A model generated the notes under the pieces. It had not been told where the DNA came from. It worked only from the letters and a program-made list of their open reading frames with translations, and made no database searches. The translations under genes were made by a program, and so were the position numbers. This document shows positions 40,443 to 47,831 of a stretch of 47,979 nt of DNA, in pieces. Position 1 is the stretch's first letter. Every line of letters begins with the position of its first letter. Source of the stretch: Mesorhizobium sp. B2-4-3 (GTDB lineage: Bacteria > Pseudomonadota > Alphaproteobacteria > Rhizobiales > Rhizobiaceae); NCBI RefSeq assembly GCF_006442815.1, contig NZ_VFVL01000039.1:1-47979 (forward strand). The letters run 5' to 3'.

Positions 40443-40739
40443 TTAAGGCAGCAGTTTCGGGAACAGCCACAAGATGAGAGCGTGGACGATGCCGTCGCGC
40501 TCGAATGGGCCGGGTATCTTGGCCGGTGCCGAGCTTGCGTCCGCCTTGCGTTCGTCGGTCACGCGGGTCTCGCCATGCACGAGCCAGAGCACGGCCACGA
40601 AATAGCCGGCCTGCAGAACCACGGCCGCTAGGAACGTCCAGCCGATCGACATCCAGACAGATCCCGTGGAGGCGTAAGTCCAACCCAGGATCACCAGAAG
40701 CGTTGCCACCATTCCCACAAGAAACTGCGGAAAATACAT
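40443..40739 (-). CDS. ExoX-like exopolysaccharide production repressor
   Basis: 98 residues from ATG 40739, the usual size for ExoX; in-frame ATGs at 40790 and 40802 would lengthen the N-terminus. Two membrane helices are clear: FLVGMVATLLVILGWTYAS and TFLAAVVLQAGYFVAVLWLV, and the pattern MYFPQFL...VLQAGYF.AVL.LV matches the ExoX/Psi family as I recall it. ExoX reduces exopolysaccharide synthesis after transcription, probably by acting on the ExoY-type priming glycosyltransferase at the inner membrane. The C-terminal ~35 residues are polar. No exo biosynthetic gene is adjacent, but the window also has an ExsH-like glycanase. Confidence 0.75.
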   Translation of the reverse strand: MYFPQFLVGMVATLLVILGWTYASTGSVWMSIGWTFLAAVVLQAGYFVAVLWLVHGETRVTDERKADASSAPAKIPGPFERDGIVHALILWLFPKLLP

Positions 40740-41065
40740 CTGCCCATCCGAGCGCCGCGGCCACATTCGGTCATCGACGATCTCGCCCATATCTCTACCC
40801 ATCTCGACCCATGCACCTTTTCCTGGTGGACCGCAAGCTTGAACGATTTGCCGGCGGGCCCATCGCCCTTTTGTCCGGTCCGATAGGGACCAGGGACGCA
40901 GGACTTCCGGTGTGACAACTGGGAATTGCGCCAAATCGTTCCCGAGGCTCGACATTCAACGCGTGCCTAATGAACACACGCAGGCTATTGCCCGTGTGTT
41001 TGGTTGTTTCTGTACGAAAAAAAGGCCCGCCGCATGGCGGGCCGTTGTCTGTCCTGCTGTCTGGA
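40740..41065. other. Region between exoX-like and DUF1236 genes, with a terminator
   Basis: 326 bases. It includes the 5' region of the exoX-like gene, read leftwards, and at 41017-41043 the terminator of the DUF1236 gene. No other gene is supported. Confidence 0.35.
41017..41043 (-). terminator. Rho-independent terminator of the DUF1236 repeat protein
   Basis: On the minus strand GGCCCGCC-ATGC-GGCGGGCC is followed by seven T residues, 22 bases after the stop of the DUF1236 gene. Confidence 0.9.
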
Positions 41066-41953
41066 TCAGGTCAGGATCAGCACGATCTTGTAAGTGTCGG
41101 GGTCGACGATGACGATGCGTCCGTCGGCCAGTACGAAATACTCGTAGGATTCGTAGGCAGGCACGATCTTGACGATACGCGCCGGCAGGCGGTGCAGGCG
41201 CACCTTGTGCCGCGGAACCTCAATGCCGACAGAGATGTCGAAGTTGACGTCGCGAACCGGCTCGACCTTGGTCTCGTGGATGATCTGCGTGACCTGCGTC
41301 TTCTGCTCCACCGTCACGTTGTTGATCGAGGCCGTCTTACCCTGATCGGTCTCGACATTCGTGTTGCCCTGGGCGTTCTGCTCGTTGGTAGTGCCGGTCT
41401 TGCCCTGCGCATTCTGCTCGGTCTGCATCTTTGTATTGCCGCCCTGAGCGTTCTGCTCGTTGGTGGTGCCGGCCTTGCCCTGAGCTTGCTGGTCGGTCTG
41501 GGTCTTGGTCTTGTTCTGGGCATTCTGCCCGGTGCTGGTGCCGGTCTTGCCCTGAGCGTTCTGCTCGGTCTGCATCTTGGTGTTGCCCTGAGCATTCTGC
41601 TCGGTACCGGCCTTGCCCTGCGCCTGCTGCTTCTTCTTCAGCTGCGTGTTGTCCTGGGCATTCTGGTCGGTGTTGGCGCCGGCCTGACCCTGAGCCTGCT
41701 CATCGGTCTTCATCTTGGCTTTGCCCTGGGCCTGCTCCTCGGTGTTGGCGCCGGCCTTGCCTTGGGCGTTCATCTCCGTCTTCGATTTCATCTCGCCCTG
41801 AGCCTGCCCGCCGGCCTTGCCGCCCTTCTGGCAATCGGCCGTGCCGGCCGCGCAATTGTCGCCGCCGCTCGGCTGTGCGGACTCGGTCTGGGCCATGGCG
41901 GCGCCGCAACCGACGCCAACCGCGATCATGCTCGTGATAAGCAGATGTTTCAT
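41066..41953 (-). CDS. DUF1236 protein with long Gln/Asn/Gly-rich repeat region
   Basis: 295 residues from ATG 41953, with GAGGAG upstream. A signal peptide (MKHLLITSMIAVGVGCGAAMAQ) leads to a low-complexity region at residues ~45-205. It is made of degenerate units such as TEQNAQGKAGT and TNEQNAQGNT, coded by imperfect DNA repeats between ~41340 and 41830. The C-terminal ~80 residues are DUF1236 (VEQKTQVTQIIHETKVEPV, then VGIEVPRHKVRLHRLP, then YEYFVLADGRIVIVDPDT). The domain's function is not known; the protein is probably periplasmic. Two short DUF1236 paralogues lie at 42201 and 43676. Copy number of the repeats may vary between strains. Confidence 0.85.
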   Translation of the reverse strand: MKHLLITSMIAVGVGCGAAMAQTESAQPSGGDNCAAGTADCQKGGKAGGQAQGEMKSKTEMNAQGKAGANTEEQAQGKAKMKTDEQAQGQAGANTDQNAQDNTQLKKKQQAQGKAGTEQNAQGNTKMQTEQNAQGKTGTSTGQNAQNKTKTQTDQQAQGKAGTTNEQNAQGGNTKMQTEQNAQGKTGTTNEQNAQGNTNVETDQGKTASINNVTVEQKTQVTQIIHETKVEPVRDVNFDISVGIEVPRHKVRLHRLPARIVKIVPAYESYEYFVLADGRIVIVDPDTYKIVLILT

Positions 41954-42200
41954 GGGATTTCTCCTCGGAAAATTCGGTCCCTTCACTGGGAAAACCCGGT
42001 CCGAAAAGCATTGTTCCGAAATTGTCGCGCCGCGCGCCGGTGACGTTCTTCGAACACGCCTGTGACGTTCCCCCGAAAATGGTATCGGCGAATTTTTTGC
42101 AGGAACAAGGCCTGTCGGCCGGCGTTACGCACAATGCCTAACAGCTGTGAAATCGCAGGCGCAGCGTGAGAGGCAAACTATCCAATCAAGGAGAACATCG

Positions 42201-42500
42201 ATGAAAATGCATCTCACAACCGCTGCCGCGGGCCTGCTGCTTCTGACCGGCATCGGCGCCGCTGCCGCTCAGGACGTCGTTATCCAGCCCGAGCAGGAAA
42301 CGGTCATCCGCGAATATGTGCACAAGCAGCCGCTGGCCTCGGTCGAGGTTCCCGGCGTCAAGCTCAGCATCGGCAGCGTCCTTCCCGACACCGTCGAGCT
42401 GCACGAAGTGCCGAACGTCAAGTACCGTTACGTTGTCGTCGACAACCAGACGGTCGTCGTCGATCCCGGCACGCGCAAGATCGTCAAGATCATCGAGTAG
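42201..42500 (+). CDS. Short secreted DUF1236 protein
   Basis: 99 residues from ATG 42201, which has AAGGAG seven bases upstream. The signal peptide is MKMHLTTAAAGLLLLTGIGAAAAQ. The mature protein is a single DUF1236 domain: ETVIREYVHKQPLASVEVPG, SIGSVLPDTVELHEVP, then YRYVVVDNQTVVVDPGTRKI. It is divergent from the long repeat-bearing paralogue and 70% or so similar by eye to the one at 43676. It is probably periplasmic; function unknown. Confidence 0.85.
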   Translation: MKMHLTTAAAGLLLLTGIGAAAAQDVVIQPEQETVIREYVHKQPLASVEVPGVKLSIGSVLPDTVELHEVPNVKYRYVVVDNQTVVVDPGTRKIVKIIE

Positions 42501-42711
42501 GATCCATTCGCCGCTGAATGACAGCCTGCCGCGGTGGCGGCGGGCCGTTAACCAGTATTAATTCGTTACCCGAGGCTAACGGAACCTTTCGCCCCAGGCA
42601 CGCGTTGCCGCCCCTGTGTTCGCATTTGCCTCACAGAGAACACAAGCATGCGCAGGATGAGGATTCGGGCGGCGGCGAAACAGGCACGGGTTGGGGGAGG
42701 AGCTAACCGAC

Positions 42712-42933
42712 ATGTCGAAACGAGAAATCGGAACATCCCGTTCGCTCGGGATGCGGGTCGCCGATCTCAAAGCCAGGATGCGGGACGCCCGGATCACCGA
42801 GCATGAGATGAAGACCTTCCAGAAGGTCGCTGCCATCATGGGGGGCGGCGAGGGCTCCCTACGCATAGACGCGGACGATCTGATCGCCGCGTCCTTCGTT
42901 ACCGAGGCGCCGGGCGAATCGGCACCGAGCTGA
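42712..42933 (+). CDS. Small hypothetical protein
   Basis: 73 residues from ATG 42712, with GGGGGAGGAG upstream. It has no signal or membrane segment. The first half is basic and helical (RVADLKARMRDARITEHEMKTFQKVA), and the second contains GSLRIDADDLIAASFV. I do not recognise a family. It converges on the DUF982 gene. Confidence 0.55.
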   Translation: MSKREIGTSRSLGMRVADLKARMRDARITEHEMKTFQKVAAIMGGGEGSLRIDADDLIAASFVTEAPGESAPS

Positions 42934-43111
42934 CAGCGGCCTCCAGCCAAATCCCCGATCGATCCAGTCGACCGTCAGCCGGCAAGGCGGCGGTCTGCAG
43001 GCAAACGGACGCCACGCGGCGTCCGGCTCGCTCCAGAACCACCAGGCGGTTCCTAAAACTTGCAGCAAGGCCGATGCGTGTGGCGTCAGTCTGAACGCGC
43101 CGAGGCCGGAC

Positions 43112-43462
43112 CTATCCAGGCACGTGTCGGTTCTGTGCCCGGCTTTCGCGTATCCGGCTTCGCCTGATCTTTGCTTCGCGCAGCACCGCGACCGGATCGG
43201 CGCCGGTCCACTCGATCCCAGCCTTCCGTGCGAAGACCAGGAACGCCTGTCGCGCCTTGTCGAGATCGATCTCTCCGGTCCGCGCCGCCTCGCAGGCGCG
43301 GAATGCCTTGGCGTAGCTATCGCCCCGCGTGGCCTGCGGCCATTCCTTGAGGAAGTTCTGCATCCCGGTGAGCGTGGCGATCTCGCGCTTGAAGCCGGCG
43401 CCCACGGCAATGGCCACGGGGGCCCGAAGTTCGATGTCGCTTCTGATGGGGCCTTCTTGCAT
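43112..43462 (-). CDS. DUF982 family protein
   Basis: 116 residues. It shows the DUF982 pattern as I know it: PVAIAVGAGFKREIATLTGMQNFLKEWP, then GDSYAKAFRACEAARTGEIDLDKARQAFLVFARKAGI. The C-terminus is short and basic. DUF982 proteins are small, nearly confined to Rhizobiales, often plasmid- or island-borne in many copies, and have no known function. It is divergent from the DUF1236 gene at 43676. Confidence 0.75.
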   Translation of the reverse strand: MQEGPIRSDIELRAPVAIAVGAGFKREIATLTGMQNFLKEWPQATRGDSYAKAFRACEAARTGEIDLDKARQAFLVFARKAGIEWTGADPVAVLREAKIRRSRIRESRAQNRHVPG

Positions 43463-43675
43463 GACTGCGGCATCCTTTTGATTTCAAAGACTTGGGCAGT
43501 TTCAATGCCTTCCAATGCGGAGCCGATGCGAAGGTTCCGCCAAATCAATTAGTCGTCGCTGACGGAACAACACCTTGCCGGTGGCGTTTGCCCCGGGAGC
43601 TCCCATGTTCGACCTGCCCGTGTTTCCGCCCCGCGGAGGCCGGGCGGAGCTCACCAACGCAACAGGAGAGAAACG

Positions 43676-43975
43676 ATGAAAACCACCCTCATTCCAGCTG
43701 TCGCCGGCCTGGCTCTGATGGCCGGCATCGGCATCGCGGCCGCGGACGAGGTGATCGTCACGCCGGAGCAGCAGACCGTGGTCAGGGAATATGTCCACAA
43801 GCATCCGGTCGCCTCGGTCAATGTGCTCGGCCTCGAGCTCGGCATCGGTTCCACCGTGCCTGACACCGTCGAGCTGCAGCAGGTTCCGGACGTGCAGTAT
43901 CGCTATGCGATCGTCAACGACCGCACCGTGCTGATCGATCCCGGCACGCGCCGCGTTGTTCAGGTGATCCAGTAG
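43676..43975 (+). CDS. Short secreted DUF1236 protein, second copy
   Basis: 99 residues, preceded by AGGAGAG. The signal peptide is MKTTLIPAVAGLALMAGIGIAAA. The rest is a single DUF1236 domain (QTVVREYVHKHPVASVNVLG, then GIGSTVPDTVELQQVP, then YRYAIVNDRTVLIDPGTRRV). It aligns without gaps with the protein at 42201, so the two arose by duplication. A long hairpin follows the gene. Confidence 0.85.
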   Translation: MKTTLIPAVAGLALMAGIGIAAADEVIVTPEQQTVVREYVHKHPVASVNVLGLELGIGSTVPDTVELQQVPDVQYRYAIVNDRTVLIDPGTRRVVQVIQ

Positions 43976-44005
43976 ATTTAGTCCTGCCAGTAAATCTAGT
44001 CCTGA

Positions 44006-44051
44006 AAGAGCCCGATCCTCTCCCGAAGCATCGGGGAAGGATCGGGCTCTT
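44006..44051 (+). terminator. Long hairpin terminator after the DUF1236 gene
   Basis: AAGAGCCCGATCCT and AGGATCGGGCTCTT pair perfectly over 14 bases; the inside can fold further (TCCCGA with TCGGGGA). It sits 30 bases after the stop. The T-run is short. Confidence 0.65.
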
Positions 44052-44122
44052 CTCGCATCCGGGCATAAGGCCTAAGATAAACAGCGGTTTGGGAGGCAAC
44101 GAAGGCGGAAGGAGTCGTTGCC

Positions 44123-44332
44123 ATGCATCATCCACACGTCGAATCACCTGACATTGCCCGCCAAGTCGACAAGCTGCTGGCCGAACGCGGCGATGGGCTG
44201 CTGTCGATCAAGCAGGCGGTCACGCTGCTGCGCGAGCGCACCGGAACCGATCGTTCCGACGCCGACCTGGCCGGACTGATCATCAAGAAGGCCGCGTATC
44301 TCGGCATCGCGGTGCTGTCCGACGAGAAGTGA
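44123..44332 (+). CDS. Small cytosolic protein of unknown function, paralogue of the protein at 32743
   Basis: 69 residues; GGAAGGAG lies about 10 bases upstream of the ATG. It is hydrophilic and helical, with no signal peptide. IKQAVTLLRERTGTDRSDADLAGLIIKKAAYLGIAVLSDE aligns with SKAVEEFRVLTGDFVSSDADAANALTQVALERGCAVLFDE of the other gene, in segments shorter than this; shared residues include TG, SDAD, A, G, AVL and DE. Family function unknown. Confidence 0.65.
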   Translation: MHHPHVESPDIARQVDKLLAERGDGLLSIKQAVTLLRERTGTDRSDADLAGLIIKKAAYLGIAVLSDEK

Positions 44333-44451
44333 GCCATCACCGGATATTGCTTCAAGATGCGTTTGCGCGCCGCGTCTACACCCAAGACGGCACGCGAAAA
44401 TTCAGCTAATGTTTGGCTGGGGAACAGTTCCAAACCTTAGGAGGCGACAAA

Positions 44452-44688
44452 GTGACGGACGACAGGCACGAACGCATTCGCCAGCGCGCGCACGAGATTT
44501 GGGAGCAGGCCGGCCGGCCTGATGGCGCGCATATGGAGCACTGGGACCAGGCGACGGCCGAGATCGATGAGGCGGGCAGGCCGAAGAAAGCCGCCAAGAA
44601 GGCCGCTGCCGCCAAGGTCGAGAAGCCGAAGGCCGCGAAGCCTGCCAAGGCGCCCAAGGCGCCACCCAAGTCGAAAGCCAAGGGCTGA
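44452..44688 (+). CDS. DUF2934 protein with Lys/Ala/Pro-rich histone-like tail
   Basis: 78 residues from GTG 44452, with TAGGAGG seven bases upstream. Residues ~5-38 are a DUF2934 motif: RIRQRAHEIWEQAGRPDGAHMEHWDQA. From residue ~45 the protein is almost only Lys, Ala and Pro (KKAAKKAAAAKVEKPKAAK and similar), like the tail of histone H1 or of bacterial HC2-type proteins. It may bind DNA or acidic polymers; that is inference. Single gene. Confidence 0.75.
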   Translation: MTDDRHERIRQRAHEIWEQAGRPDGAHMEHWDQATAEIDEAGRPKKAAKKAAAAKVEKPKAAKPAKAPKAPPKSKAKG

Positions 44689-45064
44689 TCGCGTCCTAAG
44701 GGATTACGGGCGGTCGTGAGACCGTCTGCCGCGTAGTTGACCGACCGGCGGCGCGACGGCGACCTGCAAAGCCGCGGCCTGCGCCAGTTGCGCGGGCCAT
44801 GTCGGCGAGCCTGCCGAGCAGATCGCCTGGCATCGCTTGATATTAGAGAATGTTAATAAGACTCGACGTCACGGCTCCAAATCATCGGGGAATTACTGAT
44901 CAGGTTGAACTGTTTGCTGCAGCTTGGCTGCAACATGTGTTAAAAAGATGAAATGCTCCCAGTAAAAGTCAGGCATTGAGCGGAAAGCGCAGTTGACTCC
45001 GCGCGCCCGCATGCGCCTTTTTCATGCGAGGCTTTCTCTCAACATCCAACTTCGGGGATCAGGC
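44689..45064. other. Upstream region of the tandem porin-like genes
   Basis: 376 bases without a gene. The stretch 44835-44990 is AT-richer and includes TTGATATTAGAGAATG and TGTTAAAAAGATG, likely promoter DNA for the porin-like pair. I see no defined operator. Confidence 0.35.
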
Positions 45065-45565
45065 ATGCGGGGTGTCAACCGTGTCATTTCATTTGCGTTT
45101 CTAGCCGCGGCGGGCGGTCTCTCCGCGCCCTGCCAGGCGGAGGGGCCGGTCGAGTACGTCAGGGTGTGCACGGCGTATGGCGCGCAATACTATTACAGTC
45201 CCGGCACCACCACCTGTATCAATGCCGACACGGGCGAGACGCGCAGCGCGACGGCGGGCGGCGTGGTCGGCAAGACGGCGTTGGCGAGCAAGGTCGACGA
45301 CATCGACCGCCGCGTCCAGCGCGCCTTCGAGGGTGCGTCGGTGGCCTCGGCGCTGGCCGGACCGGACCTGGTGCAGGGCGAGCATTTCGGCGTGCGCGTC
45401 AACTGGGGCAATGCCGGCCAGTCCAACGCCATGGGTGTCACTGGCGCGGCGGTTCTCGGCGAGGGCTTCATGCCTGGCGGCAACGGTCGGCTGGCCGGCG
45501 CCGCGGGCGTCGCCTTCTCCGGCAAGGCGGTCGGCGGCAATGCCGGCCTGCAGTTCACCTGGTAA
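45065..45565 (+). CDS. Small porin-like outer membrane protein with YadA-like C-terminal region (copy 1)
   Basis: 166 residues from ATG 45065. A signal peptide (MRGVNRVISFAFLAAAGGLSAPCQA) is followed by VEYVRVCTAYGAQYYYSPGTTTCIN, the conserved N-terminal segment of the alphaproteobacterial Porin_2 family with its two cysteines. A full Porin_2 barrel (~350 residues) does not follow. Instead there is KTALASKVDDIDRRVQRAFEG, a short helix, and a ~70-residue region of four beta strands (HFGVRVNWGN, NAMGVTGAAVLG, GAAGVAFSGKAVG, NAGLQFTW), which looks like a YadA-type trimeric membrane anchor. The terminal W fits outer-membrane insertion. A tandem paralogue starts 20 bases later. Confidence 0.75.
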   Translation: MRGVNRVISFAFLAAAGGLSAPCQAEGPVEYVRVCTAYGAQYYYSPGTTTCINADTGETRSATAGGVVGKTALASKVDDIDRRVQRAFEGASVASALAGPDLVQGEHFGVRVNWGNAGQSNAMGVTGAAVLGEGFMPGGNGRLAGAAGVAFSGKAVGGNAGLQFTW

Positions 45566-45585
45566 GCGCGACCGGGGGGCAATCA

Positions 45586-46086
45586 ATGTTCAGATATCTT
45601 CTTGCGCCGGCGATCCTCGGCGCGGCAACGCTCCTTGCGGCGCCATCCCAGGCGGCGATCGCATATCTCAAGGTCTGTTCCACCTATGGGGCCAATTACT
45701 ACTATAGCCCGGGCACGGACACCTGCATCAATGCCCAGACTGGCGTGACCAAGAAGAAGGTCGACGACGGCAATGGCGGGAAGACAACGGTCACCGGCAA
45801 GACGGCGTTGGCCGCCCAGGTCGATGACATCGACAACCGCATCACGCGCGCCTTTGAGAACGCCTCGATCTCGGCCGCGCTCGCCGCGCCCGATCTCGTC
45901 CAGGGCGAGCATTTCGGTGTGCGCGTCAACTGGGGCAATGCCGGCTATGCCAATGCCTTCGGCATCACGGGCGCCGCGGTGCTGAGCGAGGGCTTCGACC
46001 ATGGCGGCCGGCTGACCGGCACGCTCGGCATCGCCTTCGCCGGCAGCCAGGTCGGCGGCAATGTGGGGCTGCAGTTCAGCTGGTAA
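45586..46086 (+). CDS. Small porin-like outer membrane protein with YadA-like C-terminal region (copy 2)
   Basis: 166 residues from ATG 45586, with GGGGGGC nearby; it begins 20 bases after copy 1, so the pair is co-transcribed. The signal peptide is MFRYLLAPAILGAATLLAAPSQA. It repeats the same layout: YLKVCSTYGANYYYSPGTDTCIN, a more polar insert (KKKVDDGNGGKTTV), the helix AAQVDDIDNRITRAFEN, and four strands ending NVGLQFSW. DLVQGEHFGVRVNWGNAG is identical in both copies. Trimeric assembly is likely if the YadA resemblance holds. Confidence 0.75.
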   Translation: MFRYLLAPAILGAATLLAAPSQAAIAYLKVCSTYGANYYYSPGTDTCINAQTGVTKKKVDDGNGGKTTVTGKTALAAQVDDIDNRITRAFENASISAALAAPDLVQGEHFGVRVNWGNAGYANAFGITGAAVLSEGFDHGGRLTGTLGIAFAGSQVGGNVGLQFSW

Positions 46087-46092
46087 GGGAGG

Positions 46093-46302
46093 CTACCGCC
46101 TCCCTTGCTTTCCGGCGTATTGCGCGACCGCGCAAATGAGGGCCAGCGCCGCCGTATCGCAGGCGGTCCGCGACGGCGACGGTCCCCTGGCGAAAAGCAC
46201 CGCGTCCGCGACGGGGATCGCCAGGCCATGCTTTCTGGCGAATGACGTGACTTCGTAAGGCTGGTCGTCGGGCTGCATGCCGATGTCGATACGCTGGTCC
46301 AT
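46093..46302 (-). CDS. Small hypothetical protein, possibly DUF3606-like
   Basis: 69 residues from ATG 46302, which has a strong GGGAGG eleven bases upstream; the longer open frame is not used. The centre, YEVTSFARKHGLAIPVADAVL, resembles the helix-turn core of DUF3606-type small proteins, but the match is weak. It converges on the second porin-like gene, its stop only six bases from that gene's stop. Confidence 0.6.
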   Translation of the reverse strand: MDQRIDIGMQPDDQPYEVTSFARKHGLAIPVADAVLFARGPSPSRTACDTAALALICAVAQYAGKQGRR

Positions 46303-46526
46303 CAAACGAGTTCCTCCCTGGTACGCGGCTTTACCCTCCTTCGCCTGAGACGAATTTAACCACCCGCCGCTCATCCGCGTCCACCAATTGCCAATTGTAT
46401 GAAACGATGCATTTTTCGACAGGCGGCCCAAGGGTTGTAGGCTGAGGGAGCGATGCGGTTCGACAACCCGCCCGAGCCGCGCTCCGTCGCGCCAGCTTGC
46501 AAAGTCACCTCCGGCAGGCTGTGACC
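46303..46526. other. Short intergenic region, nothing recognised
   Basis: 224 bases between two minus-strand genes. I see no repeat, terminator or supported frame. Confidence 0.25.
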
Positions 46527-46871
46527 TCACCATGCATCGCTCGACCGGGCAAACCTTACCCCCGCTACGATCATCGCGCTCTCGCATTCGCTGATCAGCC
46601 TGAGATTGCGCAGATACCGCGCCACAGTCTCCGGCACCCAGGCGGCGCAGGCTTCGACATAGGCGCGGCCATGCACCAGCGTGCCGGTCGAAAGCCGCTC
46701 GTCCTTCTCGGCGATCACCTTCAGATATTGCCGGATGAAACGGATGTCGTCGGCGATGTCCTGGCTGGCCATACGCCAGGCGCCGGCGAGGCGTTCGCGC
46801 TCGGCGAGCGGCAGTGGCGACAGCAAAGGGCGGGAGAGGTCGGCGAAAGCGGCATGGTTGGTGGTGTTCAA
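46527..46871 (-). CDS. Hypothetical cytosolic protein, helical
   Basis: 114 residues from TTG 46871, chosen because GAGGGG lies six bases upstream; the open frame reaches 46922. It is predicted mostly helical without signal or membrane segments (LAERERLAGAWRMASQDIADDIRFIRQYLKVIAEKD in shorter helices, then YVEACAAWVPETVARYLRNLRLI). No family is recognised. Three GTACGA-type half-sites lie just upstream and may control it. Confidence 0.6.
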   Translation of the reverse strand: MNTTNHAAFADLSRPLLSPLPLAERERLAGAWRMASQDIADDIRFIRQYLKVIAEKDERLSTGTLVHGRAYVEACAAWVPETVARYLRNLRLISECESAMIVAGVRFARSSDAW

Positions 46872-46898
46872 GCAAATCCCCTCAAAGGAAGGGGAGGA

Positions 46899-46939
46899 TC
46901 GTACTTTACGTACGAAAAACAATCAAGCGGGATTCGTAC
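46899..46939. promoter_or_regulatory. Cluster of TCGTAC/GTACGA half-sites upstream of the hypothetical gene
   Basis: TCGTAC at 46899-46904, GTACGAA at 46910-46916 and TTCGTAC at 46933-46939 make two overlapping inverted repeats (spacers 5 and 16 bases). They lie 28-68 bases upstream of the TTG start of the minus-strand gene. The regulator is unknown. Confidence 0.4.
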
Positions 46940-47099
46940 AATTTGAACGATACTGCGGTTGCGATACCGCGGTTATAAGAAATCTGCGAAAATCTTATAA
47001 CCCGGCATCTCCCTTAGGGAGATGGGATTCTTGGCCCAATTGGCCGCGCAAAAAAACCGCTTTCCCATTCGCTCGAACAGTGCTTTAACGCGGCCATCC

Positions 47100-47190
47100 A
47101 CAGGGGTGCTCCGTATGGTCGGGGCTGAGATGGCGGCGGCAAGCCTCCGGACCCTAAAGCTGATCTGGATAATACCAGCGGAGCGAGGCG
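47100..47190 (+). promoter_or_regulatory. TPP (thiamine pyrophosphate) riboswitch
   Basis: The conserved parts appear in order: AGGGGTGC (47102-47109), GCTGAGA (47124-47130), ACCCT (47151-47155), and CTGATCTGGATAATACCAGC (47160-47179), then GGAGCGA. This is the THI-box consensus. It ends a few bases before the start of the YkoF-type gene and overlaps its ribosome binding region, so control of translation start is likely. Confidence 0.93.
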
Positions 47191-47194
47191 GGCC

Positions 47195-47803
47195 ATGTTT
47201 TCCGGCGCACAGATTTCCCTTTATCCCATGACCGACGATTTCGTCGGCGTGATCCTCGGCGCGTTGGGCGCGCTCGATCCTTACCGCGACAGATTGAGGA
47301 TCGAGACCGACGATATCTCGACGCTGCTGGTCGGGCCGCCCGAAGTGCTTTTTCCCGCCATGCGCGACCTGTTCGTCGCGGCGGCGAGGAGCGGCAAGCA
47401 CTGCGTGCTGTCGGCCGCCGTCTCGCGCGGCTGCCCCGGCGAGCCGGACGACCCGATCTGCCGCTCCGATGAGATCGCCGGCCCGGCGATCCCGCTCGAC
47501 GAACGCAAACTCGCGGCGCTCCGCGCCGTCGAGGCGACGCTCTCGACCGACCAGCCGGTGGCGGCGCAATTCTCGCTCTATGTGATGGGCACCGGCGACC
47601 ACATGGACGAGATCTATGGCTGCATCGACTTCCTGAAAAACTCCGGCGTCTTCGAGCGCTCGAAGAATTTCTGCACCAGGCTGCGCGGCGACGCCGGCGC
47701 GGTGTTCGCCACGCTCGCCGAAGCCTTCTGCCGCTTCGGCCCCGGCGCCGGGCACGTGACCCTCGACATAACGATTTCGGCGAACAGCCCGACCGCGGTT
47801 TGA
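47195..47803 (+). CDS. YkoF-type thiamine/hydroxymethylpyrimidine-binding protein
   Basis: 202 residues with two similar ~90-residue halves, as in YkoF of Bacillus: half 1 AQISLYPMTDDFVGVILGALGAL and half 2 AQFSLYVMGTGDHMDEIYGCIDFL, each opening with the Q-[IF]-S-L-Y strand. By family it binds thiamine or HMP in the cytosol, and its gene usually accompanies a thiamine/HMP importer. The TPP riboswitch immediately upstream supports this. No transporter gene follows within the window; instead an apparent insertion sequence begins ~110 bases downstream, which may have separated it from partners. Confidence 0.87.
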   Translation: MFSGAQISLYPMTDDFVGVILGALGALDPYRDRLRIETDDISTLLVGPPEVLFPAMRDLFVAAARSGKHCVLSAAVSRGCPGEPDDPICRSDEIAGPAIPLDERKLAALRAVEATLSTDQPVAAQFSLYVMGTGDHMDEIYGCIDFLKNSGVFERSKNFCTRLRGDAGAVFATLAEAFCRFGPGAGHVTLDITISANSPTAV

Positions 47804-47831
47804 GCCGCGTAGCGCTGCCGAGGTAGACGTC

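Noticed and set aside
47006..47024. Hairpin CATCTCCC-TTA-GGGAGATG as a terminator
   Set aside because: No T-run follows on either strand and no gene ends there; it may be a repeat fragment, but I cannot support a function.
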